Source: Amycolatopsis balhimycina FH 1894
Lineage (GTDB): Bacteria > Actinomycetota > Actinomycetes > Mycobacteriales > Pseudonocardiaceae
Length of the DNA: 64,000 nucleotides
Assembly: GCF_000384295.1 (NCBI RefSeq)
Contig: NZ_KB913037.1
Coordinates: forward strand, 4,412,868 to 4,476,867
Reading direction: 5' to 3'
This document shows, piece by piece, positions 32,074 through 41,046 of the stretch. The translations under genes and the position numbers were made by a program. Each line of letters begins with the position of its first letter. Within the stretch, counting starts at the first letter, position 1. Below the pieces are notes generated by a model. It saw only the letters and a program-made list of their open reading frames with translations. It was not told the DNA's origin and ran no database searches.

Positions 32074-34620
32074 TCAGCTGCGGCCGAAGCAGACGAACGG
32101 CATCAGCGGTTCGGCCCGCGCCGCGTCGGCCAGGGCACGCGCCGGGGGCGTGCCCGCCGACAGGGCCCGGTGGAAGGCCAGCATCACGCCACCCGCGGTG
32201 CGGTCGTCGACCCGTGCCACGCTCGAGACCACCGTGCGGCTCCCGCCGTAGAGCAGCGCCGCCGTGAACCCCAGGACTTCGTCGCCCGCGCGGACGACCG
32301 CCTGGCCGACGTCGCACGAGGACAGCACCACCTGCTCCGGCGCCGTCGCGAGCTGCTGGACGTCGTAGGCCATCAGCGGCCCGTCGGCCAGGTTGAGGCG
32401 GGAGAACAGCACGTTCTCGTGCTCGTGGTGGCCGTGCGCGGCGAAGTGCGCCAAACGGCAGCCGTCGAACGCCTTGAGCGTCGCCGCGACCGTCGCGTCC
32501 GGGCCGGTCAGCACCTCGGCCTCCGGGTAGAGCGGGGCCAGCAGCGCGACCTCGGCTTCCGCGTGCCGCAGGTCCGAGCCCGCGACGAGCAGGGGCGCGC
32601 CACCGGCCCGGCGGGGACGGCGGCCCGCGTCGAGCCAGGCCGACGACGACGGCGTGACCGTCACCGGGCGGCCGTGCAACGTCGGCAGCAGCCCCCACGG
32701 GATCGCCGAAAGCGCGCCGGTCGGCACGACGACGACGTCGAGGTCGCCGAGCCGCGAAGCCAGCGGCGCCAGCAGGATCGCGTCGAGCGCGATGACCTGC
32801 GTCCGCACGGACCGGCGGACGACCTGGTCCAGCTTCGAGGGCAGCTGCCGTCCGCACAACGCGTCGAGGTCGCTGTGCAGCCGGGCGACCGGCTCCGCGA
32901 CGGCCGACGCCGGGCCGAGCTCGACCAGCGCGACGCGGTGGTCGGCGATCACCTGCGCGCACAGCGCGCCGTGGTCGGCGAGGAAGCACACCATCGCGCT
33001 GCCGGTGGCCGCGAGCTCGTCGCCGATCTCGCCGAGCTTCGCCTCGGGATGATCCTCGTCGGTCCCTTCGGCCTGCCAGCCCTTGGCGCGGATCTCCCGT
33101 TCCAGCGCGGCACAGCGTTTCACGGCCTGGGGGTCCGGCTTGCCGGCCAGTTCGCCCAAGCGGATCTGCTTCGACAGGTACCGCAGCTCGGCGACGGCGT
33201 CGACGGTCCCCGGGTGGGTGGGCGGGCGCACCGGCCGGAACCGGAACGCCTGCGCGCGCGACCGGTCGAGCCAGCGGAACACGACCCCGGGCGAGCGCTG
33301 GGCCATGGCCGCGGTCAGGCCGGCGTCGGCGAGTTCCTTGCCCAGTGACGTCGTCCCGGTCTGCAGGTCGACGCTGCCGAACCGGCTGCGGTGGCGCTGC
33401 AGCTGCGTCAGGCCGGCCCGGGCGTTGGCGAAGGTGATCCGCCGGTGACCGCTCGCGGCGCCGAGCTCGGCCAGCGCGAGCCGTCGCACCAGGCGGTTCT
33501 CCAGCGGCGCGGTCCGGCGGTCGCGGGGCGCGATGGCGGCGCGGGCGCCGTCCAGGTCACCCAGGACGATCCGGGCCCGCGCGGCCAGCAGCGCGGCGAT
33601 TTCCGCGTCGTTGCGCAGGCCCAGCCCGGTGAGCCGGCCGGCCAGCGCGGTCGCCTCCGCGGCGACGCGGGCGATCCGCCGTCCGGCCGCGAAGTCCGCG
33701 CGCAGCACCGTCAGCTGCGCCACCGCGGCCCAGGTTTCGTTGTCCCGCCGCCGAAAGCGGCGCTCGGCCCGCACCGCCCAGCTCCGCGCGGTCGACGGCT
33801 CGCCGGCCGCCAGCGCCGCCAGCGCCCTGGTCAGCTCGGCCTCGGCGTGTTCCTGGTTCATCCGCAGCCGCGGGAACTGCTCGAGCGCCGCGTCCAGTTC
33901 GGCGGCGGCTTCCTGCGGCAGCCCGGCGGCGAGCAGGGCCCGCGCCTTGTCGACGGCCAGCACCGGCAGCATCCCGACGCTCTGCTCGGCGTAGAACCCG
34001 CTCGCCGCGTCGAAGTCCCTGAGCGCGCCCGGGATGTCGCCGGTCAGGACACGCGCCTGGCCGCGGCCATGGGCGGCTTTGGCGAAGATCCTGGCCAGGC
34101 CCTCTTCTTCGGTCTGGCCGGCCCCGATCTGCTCGCACTGGTCGAGATCGGCGAGCGCCGGCCGGACGCGCCCGGCGTACTGGTGCAGCATCGCGCGGTT
34201 GAGCAGCGTCCTGGCGAGCACGACGAACTCGCCGGCCTGCCGCAGCAGCGGGATCGCCTCGTCGAAGCACACCAGTGCCTCGTCCATCCGGCCGATCAGG
34301 ATGAGCACGAGACCCCGTTGCTGGCGCAGGATCCCGCGCCCGGCGTCCGACACGAGGACGTCGGCTTCGTCGAGCAAGGCCAGCCCGCGGGCGCTGTTGC
34401 CCAGCGCCGTTTCGACGGCCGCGTACGTCCCGAGCACGCGCGTCGCGAGGTCCGGCCAGGACGGCCAGTCCGGCGGCGGTTTCGTCGCGGGCAGGCCGAG
34501 CAGCCGCGCGGCCGAGCGGATCAGCCGCCCGCCGACCACCGGCTGCCCGTCGTTGGTCGCCGCGACCGCCCGCCGGTGCAGGTCGCGGACCCGGTCTTCG
34601 ACCTTCGCGGACGCGACCAA
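32074..34620 (-). CDS. TPR-CHAT protease (caspase-like) of a subtilase/ECF-sigma system
   Basis: A TTG start at 34620 with GGAAGG upstream gives 848 aa. The N-terminal 450 residues are helical repeats of TPR type (ALLDEADVLVSDAGRGILRQQRGLVLILIGRMDEALVCFDEAIPLL and further units). The C-terminal CHAT domain has the caspase-like dyad: His729 in HFAAHGHHE and Cys769 in VVLSSCDVG, followed by GFTAALLYGGSRTVVSSVARVDD. It is the last gene of the leftward unit with the 161-aa protein, ECF sigma factor and subtilase. A 166-bp gap containing a dispersed palindrome separates it from them. Likely cytoplasmic. Target unknown. Confidence 0.9.
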   Translation of the reverse strand: MVASAKVEDRVRDLHRRAVAATNDGQPVVGGRLIRSAARLLGLPATKPPPDWPSWPDLATRVLGTYAAVETALGNSARGLALLDEADVLVSDAGRGILRQQRGLVLILIGRMDEALVCFDEAIPLLRQAGEFVVLARTLLNRAMLHQYAGRVRPALADLDQCEQIGAGQTEEEGLARIFAKAAHGRGQARVLTGDIPGALRDFDAASGFYAEQSVGMLPVLAVDKARALLAAGLPQEAAAELDAALEQFPRLRMNQEHAEAELTRALAALAAGEPSTARSWAVRAERRFRRRDNETWAAVAQLTVLRADFAAGRRIARVAAEATALAGRLTGLGLRNDAEIAALLAARARIVLGDLDGARAAIAPRDRRTAPLENRLVRRLALAELGAASGHRRITFANARAGLTQLQRHRSRFGSVDLQTGTTSLGKELADAGLTAAMAQRSPGVVFRWLDRSRAQAFRFRPVRPPTHPGTVDAVAELRYLSKQIRLGELAGKPDPQAVKRCAALEREIRAKGWQAEGTDEDHPEAKLGEIGDELAATGSAMVCFLADHGALCAQVIADHRVALVELGPASAVAEPVARLHSDLDALCGRQLPSKLDQVVRRSVRTQVIALDAILLAPLASRLGDLDVVVVPTGALSAIPWGLLPTLHGRPVTVTPSSSAWLDAGRRPRRAGGAPLLVAGSDLRHAEAEVALLAPLYPEAEVLTGPDATVAATLKAFDGCRLAHFAAHGHHEHENVLFSRLNLADGPLMAYDVQQLATAPEQVVLSSCDVGQAVVRAGDEVLGFTAALLYGGSRTVVSSVARVDDRTAGGVMLAFHRALSAGTPPARALADAARAEPLMPFVCFGRS

Positions 34621-34715
34621 GGGCTGACCTTCCGGCCGGGGCCGTCCCCCTCGGCCGAGAAGGACGTCCCGGATGGTACCTCCACAGCGCCCCGCGGCAG
34701 ACCGGCTGCGGATGC

Positions 34716-34764
34716 CATGAACGACTCTTTCCTGTCGTCGGACGCGGTGAACGACTCGTTCATG
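34716..34764. repeat. Dispersed inverted-repeat element (second copy of the 4682-4728 family)
   Basis: CATGAACGA (34716-34724) and TCGTTCATG (34756-34764) pair perfectly. The segment ACGACTCTTTCCTGTCGTCG is the reverse complement of bases inside 4682-4728, so the two elements are copies in opposite orientation. It sits in the gap between the 161-aa protein gene and the CHAT gene and may weaken or end read-through into CHAT. Confidence 0.6.
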
Positions 34765-34786
34765 ACATTCCGGCCCCGGGCCCGGG

Positions 34787-35272
34787 CTACAGCTCGATGG
34801 CCGGCGTGCTCACCGTCCTCGAACTCCCGCACGTCCGCACCAGCACCTGCACCATCCCGTGCGGCACGCCGCTCACGGCGAACCGCCCCTCTCCGTCCGA
34901 AGTGGTCGTCAAGGTGCCGTTCTTGGTGCGGACCTCGATCGGGTGCTCGGCCGGCGGGGTGAGCCAGCCGTCCAGGCGCATCGACCCGCCGGGCTCCGGG
35001 CTCACGTTCACCATGATGGTGAGGCTTTCGCTGTCGAAGGTGATGAGCCTGCCCTGCTCGGCGGCACTCCGGGCGGTGGCGAGTCCCTCCTGTTCGCGGA
35101 TCCGCATCACTTCCAGGTCGACGTCCTCCAGCTGGATCGCGAACCGGATCTGGTCCACCAGCGTGGCGGGCATCGGGTCGGCGTCTTCCCACAGCTCGCG
35201 CACTCCCGCCAATAGCCGGAGGTCGAGCTCGTCCAAGGGCTCGTCAGCACCTGGTGGTTCGACGGTGGTCAC
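34787..35272 (-). CDS. Uncharacterised 161-aa protein between ECF sigma and CHAT genes
   Basis: GTG 35272 overlaps the sigma factor stop as GTGA. No known family is recognised with confidence. The first half is acidic and helical (LDELDLRLLAGVRELWEDADPMPATLVDQIRFAIQLEDVDLEVMRI). The second half looks like a beta-sandwich of the carboxypeptidase-regulatory or transthyretin type (ITFDSESLTIMVNVSPEPGGSMRLDGWLTPP, then DGEGRFAVSGVPHGMVQVLV). By analogy with other CHAT systems it could be an adaptor, a sigma-binding factor or the protease substrate; this is speculation. Confidence 0.75.
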   Translation of the reverse strand: MTTVEPPGADEPLDELDLRLLAGVRELWEDADPMPATLVDQIRFAIQLEDVDLEVMRIREQEGLATARSAAEQGRLITFDSESLTIMVNVSPEPGGSMRLDGWLTPPAEHPIEVRTKNGTLTTTSDGEGRFAVSGVPHGMVQVLVRTCGSSRTVSTPAIEL

Positions 35273-35844
35273 AGCCAATCTCCTTCGCCGTTGGCGAGTA
35301 GCTGCTCGCGCAGGCGCGCGAGACAACGTCCCCTGGTCGGGCCGATACTCCCCCTCGGCATTCCCAGCCGGACGCCGACTTCGGCGTAGTCCGGCCGGTG
35401 CACGAACGCCACGATCCGCAGCAAGCGGCGGCAGCGTTCGGGCAGGTTGTCGACCGCGCGCCACAACCGCGCGCGCTGGTCGTCGCGCAGCACCCCCTCC
35501 TCGGGTGCCGGTGACGCCTCGACAAGCCGCTCCGGGAGTTCCGGCAGCGGCCGTTCGACCTGGCGTTTTTCCCCAGTCCGCCAGGCTTCCCGTTTGGTGA
35601 CGGTGATCAGCCAGCCGGTCAGCGCGACCGGCGAGCGGATCTCCGCGAACGAGCCGAGCAGGCGCAGCCACGTCGTCTGCACGACGTCACCCGCCTGGTC
35701 GGCGTTCAGGCCCTGGTCACGCGCCACCTGCCAGAGCAGCGGCGTGAGCAGGATGACCAGTTCGTCCAGCGCCGCGCGGTCGCCCTCCCGCGCGGCGCCG
35801 AACAGGACCGCGACGCGGCCGTGGTCGGTCCTGGCCACGTTCAC
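35269..35844 (-). CDS. ECF-type RNA polymerase sigma factor of the CHAT/subtilase unit
   Basis: GTG 35844 overlaps the subtilase stop as GTGA, giving 191 aa. Region 2: DRAALDELVILLTPLLWQVARDQGLNADQAGDVVQTTWLRLLGSF with PVALTGWLITVTKREAWR. Region 4: AVDNLPERCRRLLRIVAFVHRPDYAEVGVRLGMPRGSIGPTRGRCLARLREQLL. No anti-sigma factor with a membrane helix adjoins; the soluble 161-aa protein or a protease may take that role. Co-translation with two proteases suggests that proteolysis frees or activates it. Confidence 0.9.
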   Translation of the reverse strand: MNVARTDHGRVAVLFGAAREGDRAALDELVILLTPLLWQVARDQGLNADQAGDVVQTTWLRLLGSFAEIRSPVALTGWLITVTKREAWRTGEKRQVERPLPELPERLVEASPAPEEGVLRDDQRARLWRAVDNLPERCRRLLRIVAFVHRPDYAEVGVRLGMPRGSIGPTRGRCLARLREQLLANGEGDWL

Positions 35845-37490
35845 AGTGAGCCCAGCGCGGTCCAGGCGCGCTTGACGACGGTGTCGCGGTCGACCGTGGC
35901 CAGGTCCCCGGACTGGAGCAGGGCCTTGCCGAGCTCGGCCGCGGCGAGCGGCGCGGCGAACGACGTCCCGTCCCAGACCGCGAAGCCGGCGCTGTAGTCG
36001 TCGGGGTCGAACGAGTTGCGGCCGAAGCCGGGCACCTCGTGGTCGGCGGCCGCGGTGCCGCGGACGTCGGTCGGGTACGTGCTGACGACGCCGGCGCCGG
36101 TCGCCCAGCAGCGCACCCACGGGCCTTCGTTGGAGAACAGCGCCTTGCTCGTGGCGACGTCGGGGTTGAGCGCGCCGACGCTGATCACCTGCGGGCCGCA
36201 GCCGCCGCCGAGCGGCTGGTCGGCGAAGGCCGCCGGGTAGAAGCGGCGGGTGGTGGCGTCGTTGCCCGCGGCGGCGACGACGAGCACGCCGAGGCCGAGC
36301 AGTTCCGCGATGACCGCGCCGAACTGGCCGGTGTAGGCGATGTCCGCCGGGTTCTCCTCGTAGTAGCCCAGTGACAGCGAAACGATGTCGACCATGTGCT
36401 CCGGCCGGTTGTTCGCCTGGGCATCGCGCACGCGGTCGGCCAGCAGGTGCAGGGCGAGCAGCACGTCGGCCTCGTACGCGACGCCGTCGCTGTGCACGAC
36501 GCGGATCGCGAGGGTGTCGGCCTCGGGGCAGGCCTGCCGGACGATGCCGGCGATGAACAGGCCGTGCCCGGTGTCGGTGTCGACGTCGCCGATCAGCGGC
36601 TGGCCGGTCGTCGGCGCGTCCCAGTAGTCCGTCAGCAGCTGGGTGTGCAACGTGGTTCCGGACGCGAGCTCGGCCTGCAGGATCGCGGCTTGGATGCCGG
36701 GCGCGACGATGAGCCCGGCACCGGCGGGCGGCGGCCCGCTGCGGTCGGCCAGCCCGAACCACGGGTGCGGGCCGATGCCGGTGTCCAGCACGGCGATCAC
36801 CGGGCGCCGGTGTCCGGGCTTCTCGCTGCGGTAGGGCGGGGCCGCGGCCAGCGTCACCGGGATCCGGTTGGCGCCGCGCGTGCGCCCGTAGGAGCTGCCC
36901 GCGCCGAACCCGCTGGTCTCCCACGGCGTGCCGCCGAGGCCGCTGGTCTCCCACGGCACCCCGCCGAACACCGGCGTCGTGAACAGCAGGTGCTCCGGCG
37001 AGGTTGCGGCTGCAACATCTGGGTCGAGCTCGGGCCGTTCGCCCGCCGCGGCGGACCGCAGCAGCTGCAGGGCCTTCCAGCAGTCGACGACGACGGGGCC
37101 GGAGTCCTCGCGGACGTGCAGCAGGGCACGGACCGGGAGCTCTTCGAACTGCCGGGCGCGGGCAAGCTCCTTTACTGCGGCGCTGTCGCCACCGCGGTCG
37201 GCCGGTTCGCAGGAAAGGCCGATGCGGGCGAGCACGCCGTTGATCGCGGCCAGGGTTTCCTGGTCACGCAGGTACCGCTGGGGAATGAGGAACACGCCCG
37301 GCCGGTACACGGTCGTGCGCGGGACCGGCTGCCCGGCCGCGACGACGGCCGTCGCCGGGTCGAGCACGCGCGCGCCGTGCCGGTCGAGCACCTGCCGGGG
37401 CGGGGACGGGAGCTCGTTGAGCGTGCTCGCGTCCTCCGAAGACGCTTCAGCCACTTCCACCGTCTCGTCCCGCACGAGCCTGACGACCAT
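35841..37490 (-). CDS. Intracellular S8 (subtilisin-family) serine protease
   Basis: ATG 37490 with GGAGGG upstream gives 549 aa and no signal peptide. The catalytic triad is Asp236 in VIAVLDTGIGPH, His309 in DTDTGHGLFIAG and Ser510 in WDGTSFAAPLAA; GVLVVAAAGNDA holds the oxyanion Asn. An N-terminal domain of about 225 residues precedes the catalytic part and contains two near-identical PWETSG repeats (residues 180-194), possibly a linker or cleavage region. It is the first gene of the four-gene unit and divergent from the SpvB-like gene. Confidence 0.92.
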   Translation of the reverse strand: MVVRLVRDETVEVAEASSEDASTLNELPSPPRQVLDRHGARVLDPATAVVAAGQPVPRTTVYRPGVFLIPQRYLRDQETLAAINGVLARIGLSCEPADRGGDSAAVKELARARQFEELPVRALLHVREDSGPVVVDCWKALQLLRSAAAGERPELDPDVAAATSPEHLLFTTPVFGGVPWETSGLGGTPWETSGFGAGSSYGRTRGANRIPVTLAAAPPYRSEKPGHRRPVIAVLDTGIGPHPWFGLADRSGPPPAGAGLIVAPGIQAAILQAELASGTTLHTQLLTDYWDAPTTGQPLIGDVDTDTGHGLFIAGIVRQACPEADTLAIRVVHSDGVAYEADVLLALHLLADRVRDAQANNRPEHMVDIVSLSLGYYEENPADIAYTGQFGAVIAELLGLGVLVVAAAGNDATTRRFYPAAFADQPLGGGCGPQVISVGALNPDVATSKALFSNEGPWVRCWATGAGVVSTYPTDVRGTAAADHEVPGFGRNSFDPDDYSAGFAVWDGTSFAAPLAAAELGKALLQSGDLATVDRDTVVKRAWTALGSL

Positions 37491-37683
37491 CCGGTCCACC
37501 CTCCTACTGCCCCCGCGATTGATCAGGTCTGGCTCCCGGGAAAGACCGGTGAGCCGCAACCGGGATACGACACCGACGTCACGAATGCATAACGGTGACG
37601 GCAAACGGGTGAAGACGTATCTGGGGCGCCCGGCTCACCCACTTGGCCCTGGAGAAGTCACATATCCACGCGGGGAGATCACC

Positions 37684-40600
37684 ATGGTTCTGCTCCGGTC
37701 GGGTGCGCCTGAGCCGGTCCGGCCCACACCGGTCGCCATGCCGGGCGGGGCTTTCACCCCGGATCCCGCGACCGGCGGTGGCCGTTTCCCGGTCCCGCTC
37801 GACCTGCCGCCCGGCCCCGGCGGCACCGCCCCCGCGCTCGCGCTGCGCTACACGACCGGCGCGCCCGGCGGCCCGTTCGGCGACGGGTTCACGGTGCCGC
37901 TGCCGCACGTCCGGCCGTCCGGCGGCCGCGCGCGACCGGGCACGGAAGGCCGGCTCGCCCGCGTCGGCGACGGCTTCGTGCTCACAACCCGGTCGGGCCT
38001 CCGGCACTTCCTCGCCCCGAGCGACGGGTCCGCCTGGTACCTCGAACGGACCGAGGACGCGCTGGGCGCCATCACGACGTTCGACTGGGCGCACCACAGC
38101 GGGCAGGCCTACCTCTCGCGCGTCTCCTACGGACCTTACGAAGTGGACTTCACGTACGAGCCGCGGCCGGACGTGCTGCGCTGGGGCCGCGGCGGCACCC
38201 TCGTCACGACGGCGCTGCGCTGCGCCCGGATCGACCTGCGCGTGCCGGGGAACGCGCGGCCGCTCGTCCGGCGGTGGGTCTTCGGCTACGACCTCGACGA
38301 CGTCACGGGCGCGTCCCTGCTGACGTCGGTGGCGCTCACCGGGTTCGACGCGCACGGCGCCGAAGCGGCCGCGCCGGTGCTGCGGCTGGCCTACGCCCAC
38401 CCGGAACCCCCGCCCGCGCGGCGGGTCCAGGTCGCCGCGCGGGCCCGGGCCGGACAGGGCGTGCTGCTGCTCGACGCCGACAGCTCGGCGCCGTACTACT
38501 CCCTCGAAGACCTGCCCCGGACCGGGCGGCTGAGCGAGATCGACAACGGCATCGGGCTGTGCACCGGGATCGAGTACGCGATCGCCGAAACGGTCCCGGT
38601 GGTCCGGCGCGTCTCGCTGCGCGAACCGGCGACGGGCCACGTCGGTGTGACCGAGTTCGAGTACCACGACTGCCGGTTCGGCGACACGCGCGCGTTCACC
38701 GGGTTCGGCCGGGTCGTCCAGGACGAGCTCGGCGACGAGTACGCGCCGACGCTGCGGACCGTGCGCTGGTTCGGCGCCGGCGGGCTCCTGAGCAAGGAGG
38801 AGACCTACGGCCTCGACGGCTCACCCGCCGAGAACCGGCCGTACCGCCGGGTGGAGCACACTCGCCGTCCACAGTGGACACGTGCGGTGACGACGGAGTT
38901 CGAGCGGCGGGAGACGCCGGTTTCGGTCACCACGACCGACACGGCCTTCGACGCCGCCGGGAACCCGACTCGGGAGGTGGAGACGATCGAGCGGCCCGGC
39001 CGTGCCCCGGTCGTGCGCGAGACCCGGACGACGTACGCGACCGACGCCGAACGCCGGTTCGCGGCGCTGCCCGCACGGGTGCGCGAGGTGGACGGCGCCG
39101 GGAAAGTGTTGTCGGACAAGGTGTTCCGGTACGACGAAGAACCCGACGGGACGGCCGGTTCGCACGGCGTCCTCACCGCGCGGGAGGAGCTGGTGCTCAC
39201 CGACGCGCTCGTCGCCGGCGTCTACGGCCGGGTGCCCCCGGACTTCCGGCACCACGGCTACCACCGCCGTTCCGGCGAGGACGGCTGGTGGGTCACGACG
39301 TTCCACGGGCGGCTCGACACCGTCACCGGGCTGCGCACGACGACGACCGACCCGCTCGGCCACACCCGCGAGCTGCGGTACTCGGCCGACCGCTGTTTCC
39401 CGGAGGCGGACACGGACCCGCTCGGGAACGTGACGGTCACGCGGTACGACGTCCGGACGGCGGCGGTCTGCGAGCTGGTCGATCCGGCGGGCGCGGCGAC
39501 CACGGTGACCCACGATCCCCTGGGCCGTCCCGGCACCGTCGTCCGGCCGGGTGACTCGGCGGACCTGCCGACGCTGCGGTACCGCTACGACCACAGCGGG
39601 CCGGTGCGGGTCACCACCGAGCAGCGGGCGGTGTCCGGCGAGGCGGAGGTGCTGGTGACCGCCGAGCTGCGCGACGGCGCCGGACGGCTGCTGGAACGCC
39701 GGCACGCCGACCTGCTCGGCGACGTCGTCGACGAGCGCCACGAGTACTGCGCGCGGGGCCTGGTGTGCCGGACGAGCCGCGGCTTCCGGGACGGCGACCC
39801 GCCGCCTCCGCCGTCGGAATTCCACTACGACGCGCTGGGCCGCCCACTCACTTCCAAAGTTCGTGATGGCCACCTTGAGGAACTTAAAGTTCCTCAAGGT
39901 GGCCATCACGAACCGCTCCGGGACCTGCTGGGGCGGGAGCTGCGTGGCGCGGACGGCGTCGTGCACGTCCGGGACGCGGCCGGGAACGCCGTGGAGGCGC
40001 GGACTCCGGACGGGCACACGGTGTTCCGCGTGCACGACGCGGCCTCCCGGGTGGTCGCGGTGCTCGTCGACGACCCGCGCGGCACCCCGGTCACGACGTT
40101 CACCCACCACGACCGCGGGCTGCCGGTGCCGCACGGCGCGGGGCCGCACAGCTGCGGGCGCCTGGTGCGCGTCACCGACGAATGCGGTGAGACGTTCTTC
40201 GGCTACGACGCGCTCGGCAACCCGGCCGAGAAGCGCTGGCGCCCGGCGCACGTCGCCCTCGAGTTCCGCCTCGACGTGCTGCGCCGGGCCGACGGGCGGC
40301 CGGCGGAGGTCGTGCACCCCGACGCCGGCGACGGGCGGCTGACCGTCCACCACCAGTACGACGAGGTCGGCAGGCTGGTGAGCGTGCCGGGGTTCGTCGA
40401 CGCCGTCCACTACGACCTGCGCGGCCACCGCATCGCGGTGTACTACGCGAACGGCGTCAGCGAAATCGTCGCCGACGGGCGGCACGTCGTCACCGGCCCG
40501 GGTGGCTGGCTGCGCGAGCTCGAGCCCCCGGCCGAAGCCCCGGAACCGCCGTCGGGGAGCGAAATCCGCGACGCGTTCGGCCGGCTGCGCGGGGTCCACG

Positions 40601-40881
40601 GCGACGACGGCGTCAACGCGCTGTACAGCTACGACCACACCGGCCGCCGCGCCCGCACCCTGGTCACCGACAGCACGCGCATCCACGAAGTCCTGACCCC
40701 GGACGACCTGTACGCCATCGAGGACGGCGAGCTGGTGGTCGTGGTGGCGGACGCGGTACGCCAGTACCCGGACGGCAGACGGCGGTACCTGCACTTCGCC
40801 GACGGGGGCGGGATCGCCCTGGTCACGGACGAAACCGGCGCGGTGGTCGAGGAAGACACCTGGCCGGTCCCGACGCCGTGA
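37684..40881 (+). CDS. SpvB/TcB-like YD-repeat protein lacking RHS core and toxin tip
   Basis: ATG 37684 with GGGGAG upstream gives 1065 aa and no signal peptide. The N-terminus has the SpvB signature (GGGRFPVPLDLPPGPGGTAPALALRYTTGAPGGPFGDGFTVPLP). A Tc-toxin middle segment follows (RLSEIDNGIGLCTGIEYAIA, residues 275-300), then about ten degenerate YD repeats (YDALGRPL, YDEVGRLV, YDHTGRRA). It stops where the RHS-associated core with its PxxxxDPxG cleavage site would begin. A palindrome is inserted in frame at codons for residues 726-744. Function without a tip is unclear. It is divergent from the protease unit across 193 bp. Confidence 0.85.
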   Translation: MVLLRSGAPEPVRPTPVAMPGGAFTPDPATGGGRFPVPLDLPPGPGGTAPALALRYTTGAPGGPFGDGFTVPLPHVRPSGGRARPGTEGRLARVGDGFVLTTRSGLRHFLAPSDGSAWYLERTEDALGAITTFDWAHHSGQAYLSRVSYGPYEVDFTYEPRPDVLRWGRGGTLVTTALRCARIDLRVPGNARPLVRRWVFGYDLDDVTGASLLTSVALTGFDAHGAEAAAPVLRLAYAHPEPPPARRVQVAARARAGQGVLLLDADSSAPYYSLEDLPRTGRLSEIDNGIGLCTGIEYAIAETVPVVRRVSLREPATGHVGVTEFEYHDCRFGDTRAFTGFGRVVQDELGDEYAPTLRTVRWFGAGGLLSKEETYGLDGSPAENRPYRRVEHTRRPQWTRAVTTEFERRETPVSVTTTDTAFDAAGNPTREVETIERPGRAPVVRETRTTYATDAERRFAALPARVREVDGAGKVLSDKVFRYDEEPDGTAGSHGVLTAREELVLTDALVAGVYGRVPPDFRHHGYHRRSGEDGWWVTTFHGRLDTVTGLRTTTTDPLGHTRELRYSADRCFPEADTDPLGNVTVTRYDVRTAAVCELVDPAGAATTVTHDPLGRPGTVVRPGDSADLPTLRYRYDHSGPVRVTTEQRAVSGEAEVLVTAELRDGAGRLLERRHADLLGDVVDERHEYCARGLVCRTSRGFRDGDPPPPPSEFHYDALGRPLTSKVRDGHLEELKVPQGGHHEPLRDLLGRELRGADGVVHVRDAAGNAVEARTPDGHTVFRVHDAASRVVAVLVDDPRGTPVTTFTHHDRGLPVPHGAGPHSCGRLVRVTDECGETFFGYDALGNPAEKRWRPAHVALEFRLDVLRRADGRPAEVVHPDAGDGRLTVHHQYDEVGRLVSVPGFVDAVHYDLRGHRIAVYYANGVSEIVADGRHVVTGPGGWLRELEPPAEAPEPPSGSEIRDAFGRLRGVHGDDGVNALYSYDHTGRRARTLVTDSTRIHEVLTPDDLYAIEDGELVVVVADAVRQYPDGRRRYLHFADGGGIALVTDETGAVVEEDTWPVPTP
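39859..39913. repeat. Palindromic element inserted in frame within the SpvB-like gene
   Basis: Perfect 25-bp arms (39859-39883 and 39889-39913) around TTAAA. Same architecture as 29132-29186 and 44008-44058, the latter sharing most of the arm sequence. It adds about 19 residues (VRDGHLEELKVPQGGHHEP) between the two YD-repeat stretches without breaking the frame. Confidence 0.8.
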
Positions 40882-40990
40882 ACCCGAGCACCGAGAACGG
40901 ATGGCCCTCCCGCGTCGCCACGACTTGACGTTTCGCGGCCAGAAGTGGTGACAGATCGGACGACTGTGTGCCGGTGAGCGGTATCTGCCC

Positions 40991-41018
40991 TTGACGTATG
41001 AGATATGACGAATAAATC
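40991..41018 (+). promoter_or_regulatory. Sigma-70-like promoter of the GH29 gene
   Basis: TTGACG (40991-40996) and TAAATC (41013-41018) are separated by 16 bp in an AT-rich stretch. Transcription would begin near 41025, after the ATG at 41005 and before the GAGGAGG/TTG start at 41047, which supports the TTG. Confidence 0.5.
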
Positions 41019-41046
41019 ATCGGATCTCTCCGGACGAGGAGGTCCT

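Noticed and set aside
36928..37683. Upstream extension of the SpvB-like frame to 36928
   Set aside because: The extension is antisense to the subtilase gene; the ATG 37684 has a good ribosome site and begins the SpvB domain at the expected distance.
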